NCBI GenBank assembly: GCA_943737045.1
Contig: CALSFV010000308.1
Location: forward strand, 1 to 64,000
From: Parapristionchus giblindavisi
Taxonomy: Eukaryota > Nematoda > Chromadorea > Rhabditida > Diplogasteridae
Direction: 5' to 3'
Length of the DNA stretch: 64,000 nucleotides
Below are positions 45,728 through 58,900 of this stretch, one piece after another (position 1 is the stretch's first letter; every line of letters starts with the position of its first letter). The notes below the pieces were generated by a model. It was given only the letters and a program-made list of their open reading frames with translations, made no database searches and had not been told where the DNA came from. A program made the position numbers and the translations under genes.

Positions 45728-47110
45728 TCAATAAGTGAACACGGCAAAGGCGACTGCTTGACACCAGATATTGTTCTGAAAATATTTTTTAAATTTTGTT
45801 TTAATTTTTTTTCTGAGTAAGAAAATTGGTGGAGATATTCATTGCTGCTGGAGCAAGTATTCCAAGTTTTTATTTAGAACTTAGAAAAAAAGTGTTTATC
45901 AAATTTTATTCAATCGATAAAAAATCAATAACTTGTATAAAAATCAATAACCTGATTATGCGTTATCGTAGCGACGGAATCGACGTCTGCGTCCCACACA
46001 CACTGAGCCATTGCACTGTAACGTGGAAAGAAGCGAAAAGAAAAGAAAAAAGAGGCGAGAGAGTGTGAGCGTAATGCTGTGTCCTCTCGTTTTCTTTTCT
46101 TTTCGCAATCACAGGTATTGATCGCTATTTTTTCCTGGACACATTTCAGACACTTCGACGGTTATGTTTAATTGCTAAGATTTGATTTTATACAGACTTG
46201 TTTAATATTGTATCAATTATTTCTAGAAATAATAAAACCAACTGTGCTCCCTGTCCCCGATTCTCCCCAATGATCACTTGCACAATGTACTTGTATCGAG
46301 GGAGTTGAAGGGCTGCAATGAACATTTAGGTTAATTCATTTAAATTCATTTAAGTTTTAGTTCATTTCAGTCATTTAATTAAGTTTTCCCGCTAAATATT
46401 AGTTACTCTGGGTCTTACCAAACTGGTAGGTAAGACAAAGAAAGTTGATAATTTGGTGAGAGCGTTTATAAGTATTATTAAGTCCTAAGCATTATTAGAT
46501 CCTAAATACGATTAATTCTTAAGTACCCTTAAGTCTCTCCTTGATGGTCTGTCCAATCTTCATTCCCAGCTCCTCCACTGTCGCCATCGAGAAGATCTCT
46601 CCCGCCAGACACTCCACTGCCACCTCCATCATGATCTTCTCTGCTGTGGATGAACGAAACCTTAATGACTTAAGGACTTAGGTCATAAGGTCTCAAGTCG
46701 CGACTTATGAACTTAACTCACGAGGCCTTACGTCACAACTTAAGAACTTAAAGGGAGCGTTACCTCTCTCAATGGCCATTGCGTACACTATTTCTCTGCT
46801 CTCTAACAACGAGAGAGCGTAGACCGTTGATAGAGGTTTCAGCCCCTTTAAGTCACTTCCAAGGAACCTAAGTCATAACGTCTTCAGACACAACTAATTT
46901 CTCCACGATTCTCTCTGATATAGCTCTCTCGTAGACAAAGAATGCGAGAGAGCATTGCCAGAGAGTTTCAAATTGTGTCAATTTAAGTCATAAGGCATAA
47001 GGTAAGTGCTACAGGTAAAGATCATTTAACAATAAGACATGTCTGAACTACGAGACAGCCACTTACTTTTCTCCTTGGGCTGCTCGAATGACGAAATCTC
47101 GATCGGCCAT
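45728..47110 (-). CDS. Tctex1-domain dynein light chain, DYNLT2B/TCTEX1D2 type
   Basis: Five exons, 119 residues, all in phase: 47067-47110, 46527-46660, 46243-46312, 45952-46015, 45728-45775. The fold spans nearly the whole protein. A helix (KIMMEVAVECLAGEIF..) is followed by IKERLK, the family hallmark RYKYIVQVIIGENRGQG, then C-WDADVDS and a final strand ending AVAFAVFTY. DYNLT2B is a light chain of dynein-2, the retrograde intraflagellar transport motor, so a role in ciliated neurons is expected. It is shorter than the human protein (142) because the disordered N-terminus is missing. The second exon uses an AAG acceptor and the third a GTTGGT donor; both are non-consensus, but the phases and the protein match leave little doubt. 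A TTAAAGGGAGCG element lies in the first intron. Confidence 0.9.
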
Positions 47111-47219
47111 TGGGAATTATTGATTTATTGATTGATTGTTTCAGTAGTATATCAGGAAGAATTTAAGGAGGACGTGATGGTTGACCGAGCATAGTTAGTT
47201 GTAGTCATGACGACAGTGG

Positions 47220-47315
47220 ACAGGGTAAAGCGAGGGGAAGAGGGAGAGGGAGAGGGAGAGGGAGAGGGAGAGGGAGAGGGAGAGTGGCAAGAGGGAGAGG
47301 GAGAGGGAGGCAAGA
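47220..47315. repeat. GGGAGA microsatellite
   Basis: GAGGGAGAGG units upstream of the dynein light chain start. Confidence 0.9.
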
Positions 47316-48554
47316 GTGAGATGCATATTGTAACTTGACTTTGATAGCAGAGCGAAAACCCAAAATAAATAAAAAATATACATATACGAAAAATGGCTTG
47401 AATCACAATACTGTGTTAAGCATGCTTAATCTTATTGTTTAAGGAAAAAGAATAAAATCGATTGAGGCAATCAATACCTGTCGATTGTGATCTACTCGTC
47501 CTCTCTATGCTAGTGAATCGCTTTTCTCCATGGCATCCAGAGTTCAATGTATAATAATTGGTTTGAACCAGGGCTGGGTTATTTTGGTTTGTGTTTTTAA
47601 GCCCGTGGTTTCAATTTGTTGGTGTAAAAACAAATTTAAAAAAAAAACAACGCAAAAATTATATCTGGTTTCAGATTTTAGAATATTTTCAAGAAAAAAT
47701 TCGATGATATTTGTCATACGGTATTGTGGATTATCTGAGAAGTTGTAAATTTTGCTACTATCGGACTATTTTAATCTAGAATTTCAATTTTTTTGTTTTT
47801 TTTTAGCTTTTCCTCGTCGTTTTCGTTCTGCAGAATAGCAAACTCATGGGTTTTGAGTACTTGTTCGTGTTTGAATTGATATTACATGTTGTTTTGTAGC
47901 TCAAATTAAGAGAAAATATTTTTTGTGTTTTGTTCACACCAAAATGTTGTGTGATCCGTATAGGACGGACGTCCAGAAATGCCGCGGCATTTTCGGACGT
48001 CCGTCCTATACGGATCACCCGTAAAGGACGGACGTCCAGAAATGCCGTGGCGGATATTTAGCGTAGAATGAAATGATGATACGATCGGGATGAAAAATTG
48101 TGTTGTATTATGAAATTTTCTCATTATGTTTAATATGGACTGACTATGTTTATTATTGTTTTGCTTAGGCTTAGAGTCTGCACTACTCTACTGATTCATT
48201 TAAGTATGCATAGGCTTAGAGTCCGCAGTACTCTACTGATTCATTTAAGTATTCTATCGATTCAGTTACTGTTCACACTCAGCAGAGTTCCTTAGTTAAG
48301 GTATGCTTAGGCTTAGAGTCCGCACTACTCTACTGATTCATTTACATATTCTATCGATTCAGTTACTCTATACAATCTGCAGAGTTCCTTTAATATCCGC
48401 GCCCTTTTTGTGCCTCCGTCCGGTACGAAATCCGACAAAACCGGAACGAAAAATTAAATTAAATTCTAAACAACAATTTTTGCGAGGCAAATCTATGCTC
48501 AAGGCCCCGCAACGAAAGGTGGGCAAAAAGAATTCGTTTTTACGCGCCCACGTA

Positions 48555-49904
48555 CAGTACCGTGCAAAAGTATATCCACTTTTGCTTTTTTCGTCATAAC
48601 TTTTTTCAAACTCAACCGATCATGTCCAGCTTTTCAGGGATTATTTTGAGAGTGTTTTCACGTGTTTTACACGACCAATTAACCCGGATGAACTATTACG
48701 GTACAATTTATTTCGATTTTATCAAAAGTCGCAAAAGTGAGATTTTCGTTTTCTTCGATTTCGACATAATTTTCTCTCGCATTTCGCTACCAATGTGTGT
48801 TAAATCGTTTCAAAACAAAGAAAAGGCCTCTTGGGAGCAAGAATCTAGCGATATCCGAGTTAGAATCCATTCGTCGTGGACGTCAGATGGGAGCTTCTAA
48901 ACATGTATGAAAAGATGTTTGAGGTCTCCATGTACATTGTGCAGTCGTGTTCGTGTGTCGGGACTATTCGAACGTCGGCATGTCTCTAAAACCGCTGATC
49001 CACGAAGCGATTCGCAAAGCAAGAATCGCATGGGCAAAAGAGCACATTCATTCAACCCCCTAACAGTAGAAGTAGGTTGCATTCTCAGACGAAATCAAGT
49101 TTCTGATGATCGGTACGGGGTGAATAACCCATGATAGTCGACCGGTTGGTACTAGATTTGATTTGAAGTGCTAGTTGGCCTCCGTGAAGGATCGTTGATG
49201 TTGTAGAGTTGTTTCTCTGTAGATGTTGTTGCCCTCCTGGTCCATATAAATGGAATTATGAGTAAGGAGGACAAGATCAATATCCTAGAGACCTATTTCA
49301 TTCCCTCAGACATCTTTTCAGCCAAGTTTAGAAGCTTTAGGTACCCCAATTTAGTGAAATTCCGCCAGTTCCTGAATGATGTCCCTTGCATTAAGCCTCG
49401 GGTTCTCCTTCGAGATGCAAGTAATCAGACGATTAGATATCGCGGACGTCGTGTGAGGTCGTCCATAAGTTTTCTTCATTGTTTGAGCATCGCTTCTAGC
49501 TGTGTTGCCCTTGTAAATGGTCGAAACAGACATCCGGAACTGCTGTGAGAGGGTGACTGCGGACAGTCCCATCTGACGTCCACGACGAATGGATTCTAAC
49601 TCGGATATCGCTAGATTCTTGCTCCCAAGAGGCCTTTTCTTTGTTTTGAAACGATTTAACACATATTGGTAGCGAAATGCGAGAGAAAATTATGTCGAAA
49701 TCGAAGAAAACGAAAATCTCACTTTTGCGACTTTTGATAAAATCGAAATAAATTGTACCGTAATAGTTCATCCGGGTTAATTGGTCGTGTAAAACACGTG
49801 AAAACACTCTCAAAATAATCCCTGAAAAGTTGGACATGATCGGTTGAGTTTGAAAAAAGTTATGACGAAAAAAGCAAAAGTGGATATACTTTTGCACGGT
49901 ACTG
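48555..49904. mobile_element. Rearranged Tc1/mariner-like element, unit 1
   Basis: It has long inverted repeats of about 340 bp (48555-48895 and 49563-49904) starting CAGTACCGTGCAAAAGTATA, flanked by TA dinucleotides (48553-48554, 49905-49906), the Tc1/mariner target. Both arms encode the same transposase N-terminus (RPLGSKNLAISELESIRRG), each reading inward. On the minus strand, 49351-49662 continues through a Tc1-type helix-turn-helix (SVSTIYK, GRPHTTSAISNRLI). On the plus strand, the left half jumps after an interruption to a catalytic-core fragment (48990-49110: ARIAWAKEH ... FSDETKF). Stops and shifts rule out an intact transposase. Confidence 0.85.
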
Positions 49905-50843
49905 TATGTTTTGCGTTTATCATTTTGTTGCCTGTTGTGGAATATGGACTAACCATGTTTACCATTGTACATCATAGCTATCAAATTTAAAGGCATTTTG
50001 CCAAATTCACAATGTCCGCTCTCTCCACGCTTTAGAAACGCTACTCTATCGATCCATACTACCATCAATTAATCGAGTACCTTTGGTTATGGCTCTAGCT
50101 TAGGCTTAGGATCCACATTACCTTATTGATAAAATACTCCATCGATCTATTCACCGTTCGCAGTCTATTATAAACACCGTGGACAGTGGGCCGCCGCGGC
50201 CCGCTGTCCACGGTGTTTTCGGACGTCCGTCCTTTACGGGTGCTCCGTATAGGACGGACGTCCAAAAATGCCGCGGCATTTTCGGACGTCCGTCCTATAC
50301 GGATCACCCGTAAAGGACGGACGTCCAGAAATGCCGTGGCGGATATTTAGCGTAGAATGAAATGATGATACGATCGGGATGAAAAATTGTGTTGTATTAT
50401 GAAATTTTCTCATTATGTTTAATATGGACTGACTATGTTTATTATTGTTTTGCTTAGGCTTAGAGTCTGCACTACTCTACTGATTCATTTAAGTATGCAT
50501 AGGCTTAGAGTCCGCAGTACTCTACTGATTCATTTAAGTATTCTATCGATTCAGTTACTGTTCACACTCAGCAGAGTTCCTTAGTTAAGGTATGCTTAGG
50601 CTTAGAGTCCGCACTACTCTACTGATTCATTTACATATTCTATCGATTCAGTTACTCTATACAATCTGCAGAGTTCCTTTAATATCCGCGCCCTTTTTGT
50701 GCCTCCGTCCGGTACGAAATCCGACAAAACCGGAACGAAAAATTAAATTAAATTCTAAACAACAATTTTTGCGAGGCAAATCTATGCTCAAGGCCCCGCA
50801 ACGAAAGGTGGGCAAAAAGAATTCGTTTTTACGCGCCCACGTA

Positions 50844-52193
50844 CAGTACCGTGCAAAAGTATATCCACTTTTGCTTTTTTCGTCATAACTTTTTTCAAAC
50901 TCAACCGATCATGTCCAGCTTTTCAGGGATTATTTTGAGAGTGTTTTCACGTGTTTTACACGACCAATTAACCCGGATGAACTATTACGGTACAATTTAT
51001 TTCGATTTTATCAAAAGTCGCAAAAGTGAGATTTTCGTTTTCTTCGATTTCGACATAATTTTCTCTCGCATTTCGCTACCAATGTGTGTTAAATCGTTTC
51101 AAAACAAAGAAAAGGCCTCTTGGGAGCAAGAATCTAGCGATATCCGAGTTAGAATCCATTCGTCGTGGACGTCAGATGGGAGCTTCTAAACATGTATGAA
51201 AAGATGTTTGAGGTCTCCATGTACATTGTGCAGTCGTGTTCGTGTGTCGGGACTATTCGAACGTCGGCATGTCTCTAAAACCGCTGATCCACGAAGCGAT
51301 TCGCAAAGCAAGAATCGCATGGGCAAAAGAGCACATTCATTCAACCCCCTAACAGTAGAAGTAGGTTGCATTCTCAGACGAAATCAAGTTTCTGATGATC
51401 GGTACGGGGTGAATAACCCATGATAGTCGACCGGTTGGTACTAGATTTGATTTGAAGTGCTAGTTGGCCTCCGTGAAGGATCGTTGATGTTGTAGAGTTG
51501 TTTCTCTGTAGATGTTGTTGCCCTCCTGGTCCATATAAATGGAATTATGAGTAAGGAGGACAAGATCAATATCCTAGAGACCTATTTCATTCCCTCAGAC
51601 ATCTTTTCAGCCAAGTTTAGAAGCTTTAGGTACCCCAATTTAGTGAAATTCCGCCAGTTCCTGAATGATGTCCCTTGCATTAAGCCTCGGGTTCTCCTTC
51701 GAGATGCAAGTAATCAGACGATTAGATATCGCGGACGTCGTGTGAGGTCGTCCATAAGTTTTCTTCATTGTTTGAGCATCGCTTCTAGCTGTGTTGCCCT
51801 TGTAAATGGTCGAAACAGACATCCGGAACTGCTGTGAGAGGGTGACTGCGGACAGTCCCATCTGACGTCCACGACGAATGGATTCTAACTCGGATATCGC
51901 TAGATTCTTGCTCCCAAGAGGCCTTTTCTTTGTTTTGAAACGATTTAACACATATTGGTAGCGAAATGCGAGAGAAAATTATGTCGAAATCGAAGAAAAC
52001 GAAAATCTCACTTTTGCGACTTTTGATAAAATCGAAATAAATTGTACCGTAATAGTTCATCCGGGTTAATTGGTCGTGTAAAACACGTGAAAACACTCTC
52101 AAAATAATCCCTGAAAAGTTGGACATGATCGGTTGAGTTTGAAAAAAGTTATGACGAAAAAAGCAAAAGTGGATATACTTTTGCACGGTACTG
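50844..52193. mobile_element. Rearranged Tc1/mariner-like element, unit 2
   Basis: This is the same element 2,289 bp further on, as part of the tandem duplication, with the same breaks (minus-strand HTH fragment 51640-51951, plus-strand DETKF fragment about 51279-51400). Confidence 0.85.
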
Positions 52194-52688
52194 TATGTTT
52201 TGCGTTTATCATTTTGTTGCCTGTTGTGGAATATGGACTAACCATGTTTACCATTGTACATCATAGCTATCAAATTTAAAGGCATTTTGCCAAATTCACA
52301 ATGTCCGCTCTCTCCACGCTTTAGAAACGCTACTCTATCGATCCATACTACCATCAATTAATCGAGTACCTTTGGTTATGGCTCTAGCTTAGGCTTAGGA
52401 TCCACATTACCTTATTGATAAAATACTCCATCGATCTATTCACCGTTCGCAGTCTATTATAAACACCGTGGACAGTGGGCCGCCGCGGCCCGCTGTCCAC
52501 GGTGTTTTCGGACGTCCGTCCTTTACGGGTGCTCCGTATAGGACGGACGTCCAAAAATGCCGCGGCATTTTCGGACGTCCGTCCTATACGGTTAAGTAAA
52601 ATGTTGTGTCTTAAAAACGCTCTGTGTCCCAGCCATGATTTGAACGGAAAACGAAGGGATATTATCTCTTAGCTTAAATAATTGTCTC

Positions 52689-52880
52689 CATACATGGGCG
52701 GGGTACCTGGAGCTCGATTCTACAGGGGGCATTCGAACGAAAAATGGTTAATTGTGCAGGGGGGCCTTCACTTTTTTAAAAAATTTCACGTAAACCTCGT
52801 TTTTTTACAGGGGGCATTCCACAAATTTTCGTAAAGTCATAATTTTACAGAGGGCACCCCCATGTCGGCGCCCATGTATG
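52689..52880. mobile_element. CATA-ended short element, family D (third copy)
   Basis: Ends CATACATGGGCGGGG / CGGCGCCCATGTATG, exact 8-bp flanks ATTGTCTC (52681-52688, 52881-52888). Confidence 0.88.
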
Positions 52881-52967
52881 ATTGTCTCCTCATACACGCT
52901 CGTTGTTGTTCTATTCTGCACTTCCTTCGCTGTATTTTTAATTATCGCTCATTTTTTAGTCTGAGAC

Positions 52968-55900
52968 ATGGACGGTTCGCTGCCCGATCGATCGATAGAG
53001 GAATGGTGTGAACGCGTGAGTCCTTTTGTTTCTCTCTTATTATTTCAAGGAACATGGGCTCTGTTCCGTCATTGTGCCAATCATTTGCCAACCTACATTA
53101 ACTGTTTCAAGTGTTAAGAATGGCAAAACTTGTGTCTTTGATTGTCCAAAAGATCATTAGATGGGTAGTGCCGATTGGCTTATTGGTTCATAGCTACAAT
53201 ACAATACAATGACCTTTATCAAGCACAGAACCCTTTGGGGATAGGAATGATTGCCACTAAACGACTGGGTTCGACTGAATGTGAGAGCACAAACATGCCA
53301 GAGTGTTTCAACTTATAGCCATACAATTATTACAATTTGAGCGAAAAATAACGATTTTTCTAAATCGACCAACAGTATTTCGAAAATCGACCCACTATTT
53401 AAAAGAGTCATGTAAGGGCGCCGAAAATGTATGGTTATAGCCATAGGTCGAAAAGCTGTAAGCTATCGGTTTTCAAAATCAGGTCAGGTTTTTCGATTTT
53501 GTGAAATTTTGGCTCAAAATCCGGTCAGGCTTGGTGCTTTGTTACATACTTTTCGACCTATGATTATAGCTTGCATAGATGGGGACTCTGGGGGGGGGGG
53601 GGGGGAAGGCTGTGCGCAAACCGGAGAATTGTAAGGCAAGGCTTTGCGCATAGCCATTTTTTTGCCGATTTGACTGGAATTTTTCGAATTTTTGCGAGGC
53701 AAGGATATGCGCTAAAAGAATTCGTTGTCACGCGCCCACCTATGATAGCCTGTGATCCGTTCCATCCCCGCCCTCACCGTGTCTCTAACAAACACTCTCG
53801 GTCATACGTGGGCACCACTGCCGCTAGCGGCAATACACCCCATTTTGGCACCGAACCCCCCCCCCCCCCCCCCCCCGATTTTCCAAAACAAAATCACTCA
53901 AAATGACGTATAAATGCGCCATTTTTTGCTTAAGACCCCCCGATTTTCATTTCCAGCGGAAATGCCCGCCCACGTATGCTCTCGGTGCCTTCGCCATTTC
54001 CTTTATAATATAGTGGGTTGATTTTCGAAATATGGTGGTCAATTTAGAAAATTCGTTATTTTTCGCTTAAAAAACGTCATTTTTAGCTTATTATAGTATC
54101 AAGTGGCTGAAAATGATCCATATATAATCGGTCAATCCCCGCATTACGAGTGTATGGCAATGTATGGTCTCTAATATCGCTTTCAGGCTGCTCAGTTGTC
54201 CCTCAAACACTACAACCAAGAGATATTAAATTTGATGATGCGAGTTCTGAATCTGATCAAGTTGGCCAAGGACTCCGAGGGTCGCAACATTACGGTAATC
54301 ATTTGAGTGTTTTTTTAAATACAAAGTTGTTAGTTTTAATTAAATTTAAACTCCGCTGTTTTATTGAAAAAAAATTTATTTAACCTCCCCTCCCCCAATA
54401 TTTCACCGATTCGCCTTGGCGACGGACATCCTTCACAAGACTATCTAACAGATATTCCTAATCCCATCCCCGATACGTTCATTTGAAGGAATAAAATATT
54501 ATATTATTATTATATTATTATTTAACAAATCGATGCACACGTTATGCTTCAGGTCAACTATACCGAGTTCCGCGAGGTTATCCATGCCTTGGGAAGATAC
54601 CCTGCCGACCGAGACAGGTATAATATATATATATATTATCAACGTGCGTATGCACGAAACGAAACACATAGAAGTGACTAGTGAAAATTCATGAAATTTA
54701 AATGTGATATATTGGGGGGGGGGGGTCAGGGTTTGATATCTCAGGGTGGAAAGGGGGGATCTCTCATAGGATACAGTGGTCCCTCTCTTGGACGAATATT
54801 GAATAATTGAAGCAATGGAGTCAGTCAACTTCTTTGCATCTTTGGATGCTTGATAAATAAATAAATAATAAAATAAATAAATAATTAAAAAATCTATTTC
54901 AGGCAAGATCCCATTCATGAACTCGTATATGGAATTGCCCAGTCAACGATGCAAATGATAACATCTATCATTCAATCAAATCAGATCTCTTCTTATCAGG
55001 TCAGATATAATAATAACGATAATAATAATATTTTATTCCTTCAAATGAACGCAATGGGGATGGGGAATACCTGTTAGATAATAATTTAATACTATTCGTT
55101 AACTCTTTTCCAGATAACTAGGTAAGGGTTTCAAACCCTAGCCGTTCAGGCTTGGTACTTTGTAACATACTATTCGATCTATGGGTGCTTCGTAACTTGT
55201 TTGCCTATACTTATACTTGTATGACCTATACTTGTAGATTTATTATGGATGTTATTAATTTAATTTTACAGAACGAGAGTATTCGAGATGATGCGCAGTC
55301 ACTCTTGACCATGAAACAGGAAGTAAATGAGGATGAGGATCTCGACACGTCTAATGATTCGTTCCAGGTTGGTTTCCACAGCGTTTCGAGAGCGGTCGTG
55401 GTGTAACAGAGACATATGTGGGCACGGTGGGGGAAAGGCTATGCGCAAACCGGGGAATTGTAGGGCAAGGCTGTGCGCATGTCCATTTTTCAGCAGATTT
55501 GACTGGAAATTTTCCAATTTTTGCGAGGCAAGGCTATGCGCAAGGCCCGGCAAGGGAAGGCAAGGCAGTGCGCAAAAAGAATTCGTTTTCACGCGCCCAC
55601 CTATGAACAGAGAAAAAGGTAGAGCGAAAAAGAGAGAGAGCACGAAAAAGTGAGAGAGCACAGACGATGAGAGTGTACCACGGTGCAGTCATACCGTAAT
55701 TTTTTGGCATTGTGCCAAAATTTCAATGCGCGCTCTCCCTGTAATAAAGAAACGCTGTGGGTTTCCATTTCATGCATTTTCATGCCCTCGAAATGCGAGG
55801 ATTGACTCACTACATAAGGCCTATTGTAGGCCACTTTATGCGAAAAGAAGCTAAAAATGACTATTTTAAGCGAGAATAACGAATTTTGTGAATGAACCCA

Positions 55901-58900
55901 CCCTATTTCGAGAATTGACCCAATACTTTATCCATAGGTGAAGATATCAGCGTTCTATAGGGGGTGTTACATTTTTCAAAACGTGCGCACGCCGTACAGA
56001 CGGAGACGCGGCGGAGGGGGTTACGGCGTGCGCACGTTTTGAAAATGTAACACCACCTAAGGGACGATGGAATTGGGGGTACAGATAGAATTGTGAAATC
56101 TTGCAGGAATTCATCACGCTGGAGGAGGATGAGGAGGACATCAAGCCTACACTATTGGATGCCCACATCCAGCCTATTGGGAGTGACGAGAGAAACACAA
56201 TCGAAGCAATGTACCCGGATGTCAAGCCTGAGGTATCCTTCCGAAACATGTACGATATGTAATCACTGACTTGATCTTTGATCTTTGATCAATGGCAGTA
56301 CTGACTTAATCTTTGATCTTTGATCCATGACAATACTGACTTAATGTTTGATCTTTGATCATTGACAGTACTGACTTGATCTTTGATCATTGACAGTACT
56401 GACTTGATCTTTGATCTTTGATCATTGACAGTACTGATTTGATCTTTGATCTTTCAATAATCAATTCAAGCTGCCACTCCCGAACCGAAATCGCTTAAAG
56501 CGACGGAACTCTATCACCCTCTTATTGCTCCATCCTTTCATTATTCTTGTATTAACTGATGGATAAATAAATAAATAATATTTTGATTTCTAGATGAGAA
56601 GCGCTGTTCTTATCGATGGCACCTCCTCTGATGGACTTCTTGATGCGATGAGTACGGGAGAAAGGCAGGAGGAGACTACGTCCGTCCGTGCACTGGTATG
56701 CGAATTTTATATTTATTATTTTTTTAAATAATTATATATATACTGACTTAATCTTTGATCTTTGACAGTACTGACTTGATCTTTGATCTTTGATCCATGA
56801 CAGTACTGACTTAATCTTTGATCTTTGATCCATGGCAATACTGACTTAATCTTTTATCTTTGATCATTGACAGTACTGACTTAATCTTTGATCTTTGATC
56901 ATTGACAGTACTTACTTGATCTTTGATCTTTGATCCATGGCAGTACTGACTTACTCTTTGATCTTTGATCATTCACAGTACTGACTTGATCTTTGATCTT
57001 TGATCTTTGATCCATGGCAGTACTGACTTACTCTTTGATCTTTGATCATTGACAGTACTGACTTAATCTTTGATCTTTGATTATTCACAGTACTTATTTG
57101 ATCTTTGATCCATGGCAGTACTGACTTACTCTTTGATCTTTGATCATTCACAGTACTGACTTGATCTTTGATCTTTGATCCATGGCAGTACTGACTTAAT
57201 CTTTGATCCATGATAGTACTGACTTAAGAGGCATGTTCCGTAAGACTCGATCATATTCGACCACCCCCGGACACGTTGAGCTAGCAATGAGAACTGGGAG
57301 TCCATACTTGGGTGTTAGGAGTGTCCCCGGCCCTTATTGCACAAAACGGCAGAAATTTCCTGTTTGTGCCCTCAGGCTATTAAAAAAAATATTTAAAAAA
57401 AAAACGTTAAAAAATCATAATTTTTCAAATTGTTGAGATGAAGTCTAAATATCATTTGCGATGCGTCTAGCGTGCACAGAGCTTGCTAATTCACTATTAG
57501 CATCGAATGTGCGTTGATTCCTAAACCACTTTTTTTACTCAAAATTTTGGTTTTTTCGGACAAATTATCGCTTGTTATAGATTGCTGCAAAGATTTTCGA
57601 CCAGGTATAGTAGCCTAAGCAATTCTGCATTGATTTCACTTAAAACCGGGCTCTTCCCGTTAGACCATCTTGCCGAAATTTTCGCTCGAATTTCCGTAAT
57701 CGATGGTTTTCCCGAACAAATGTATTTTCCAAACGTATTTTCCAAACGATTGGTGCGGAATTGTGGTCTACGCAAAGTTTCAAGGTGAGAGCAGTAAAAT
57801 GCCACAAGAAGCCCATCACTTGGATCAATTTGAAAATTTCGATTTTCATGACCCGGGGGTCATGGTCCGAAAAATTCAAAATTTTTCAAGTTTGAAATGT
57901 TTTCATTTATGCGGCCTATTGTGAAGTACTAATGATATGAATAATATTCAGCCAGTGCTCAATGGCTGATATCTCCTTTCAACCAATTTTTCGAACATTT
58001 TCGTTCTAAATGCGTGAAAAAAATCAGAATTGTGTTTGAATCAGTTTCCAACTTGCTTTCTGTAACATTCTATCTAAGTACTTTACAATGTACATAATCA
58101 ATATGAAAATCGTTTATTTTCGAAAATTAATTTTTTTTTTGCCATGACCCCGGGGTCATGGAAATCGAATTTTCAAAAGTGAGCCGAATACCGGGATTTC
58201 AGTTCTACTATGTTTACTCATCATGAAACTTCACATTGTCATTGTCGTTTGCTCATTGTCGCAGCATTCGTGTCGAAAAACTGCAATATTTTAGAAATTT
58301 GCCGTGAAAGTAGGCACTCAAATTGAATTTTCTGAATTTTCGAAATTGATCGATTTTCATATTGATTATGTACATTACAAAGTACTATGGCGACATGTTA
58401 CAGAAAGCAAGTTTGAAACTGATTCAAACACAATTCTGATTTTTCGCACGCAATCAGAATGAAAATTTTCGAAAAAATCGATGAAGAGATAGATCAGCCA
58501 TTGAGCACTGGCTGAATATTATTCATATCATTAGTACTTCACAATAGGCCGCATAAATGAAAACATTTCAAACTTGAAAAATTTTGAATTTTTCGGACCA
58601 TGACCCCCGGGTCATGAAAATCGAAATTTTCAAATTGATCCAACTGATGGGCTTCTTGTGTCATTTTACTGGTCTCACCTCGAAACTTTGTGTAGAGCAC
58701 AACTCCGCACCAATCGTTTGGAAAATACGTTTGGAAAATGCATTTGTTCGGGAAAACCACCGATGACGGAACTTCGAGCGAAAATTTCGGCAAGATGGTC
58801 TAACGGGAAGAACCCGGTTTTAAGTGAAATCAATGCAGAATTGCTTAGGCTACTATACCTGGTCGAAAATCTTTGCAGCAATCTATAACAAGCGATAATT

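Larger units (their letters stand above)
47956..52591. repeat. Tandem duplication of a 2,289-bp unit plus a partial third
   Basis: Units at 47956-50244 and 50245-52533, with a 58-bp partial copy at 52534-52591. The units look essentially identical. Each begins with a 58-bp near-perfect palindrome (CCGTATAGGACGGACGTCC ... GGACGTCCGTCCTATACGG around AAATGCCGCGGCATTT). Each contains a run of CTTAGGCTTAGAGTC..CTACTCTACTGATTCATTTA repeats, a Tc1-like composite element, and ends with another palindrome (50172-50217 and 52461-52506, AAACACCGTGGACAG arms). Confidence 0.93.
47569..52637. mobile_element. hAT-like element carrying a 4.6-kb nested insertion
   Basis: The left end is CAGGGCTGGGTTAT and the right end CCCAGCCATG (complement CATGGCTGGG). 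Flanks GTTTGAAC (47561-47568) and ATTTGAAC (52638-52645) are a 7/8 target duplication. Native element sequence appears to be 47569-47952 and 52598-52637, about 420 bp, like the copies at 16928 and 60511. AAAATGTTGTGT occurs on both sides of the nested array (47941-47952 and 52598-52609). Confidence 0.65.

Noticed and set aside
48303..48599. Small plus-strand frames in the 2,289-bp units (also 48562-48900, 50592-51189)
   Set aside because: They lie over element termini and simple repeats, are duplicated exactly with the unit, and have no start context or homology beyond the Tc1 fragments.
57575..58888. 70-85 residue frames mirrored in both arms of the fold-back element
   Set aside because: They mirror each other because the arms are inverted copies; no domain or longer frame is present, so I treat them as non-coding.
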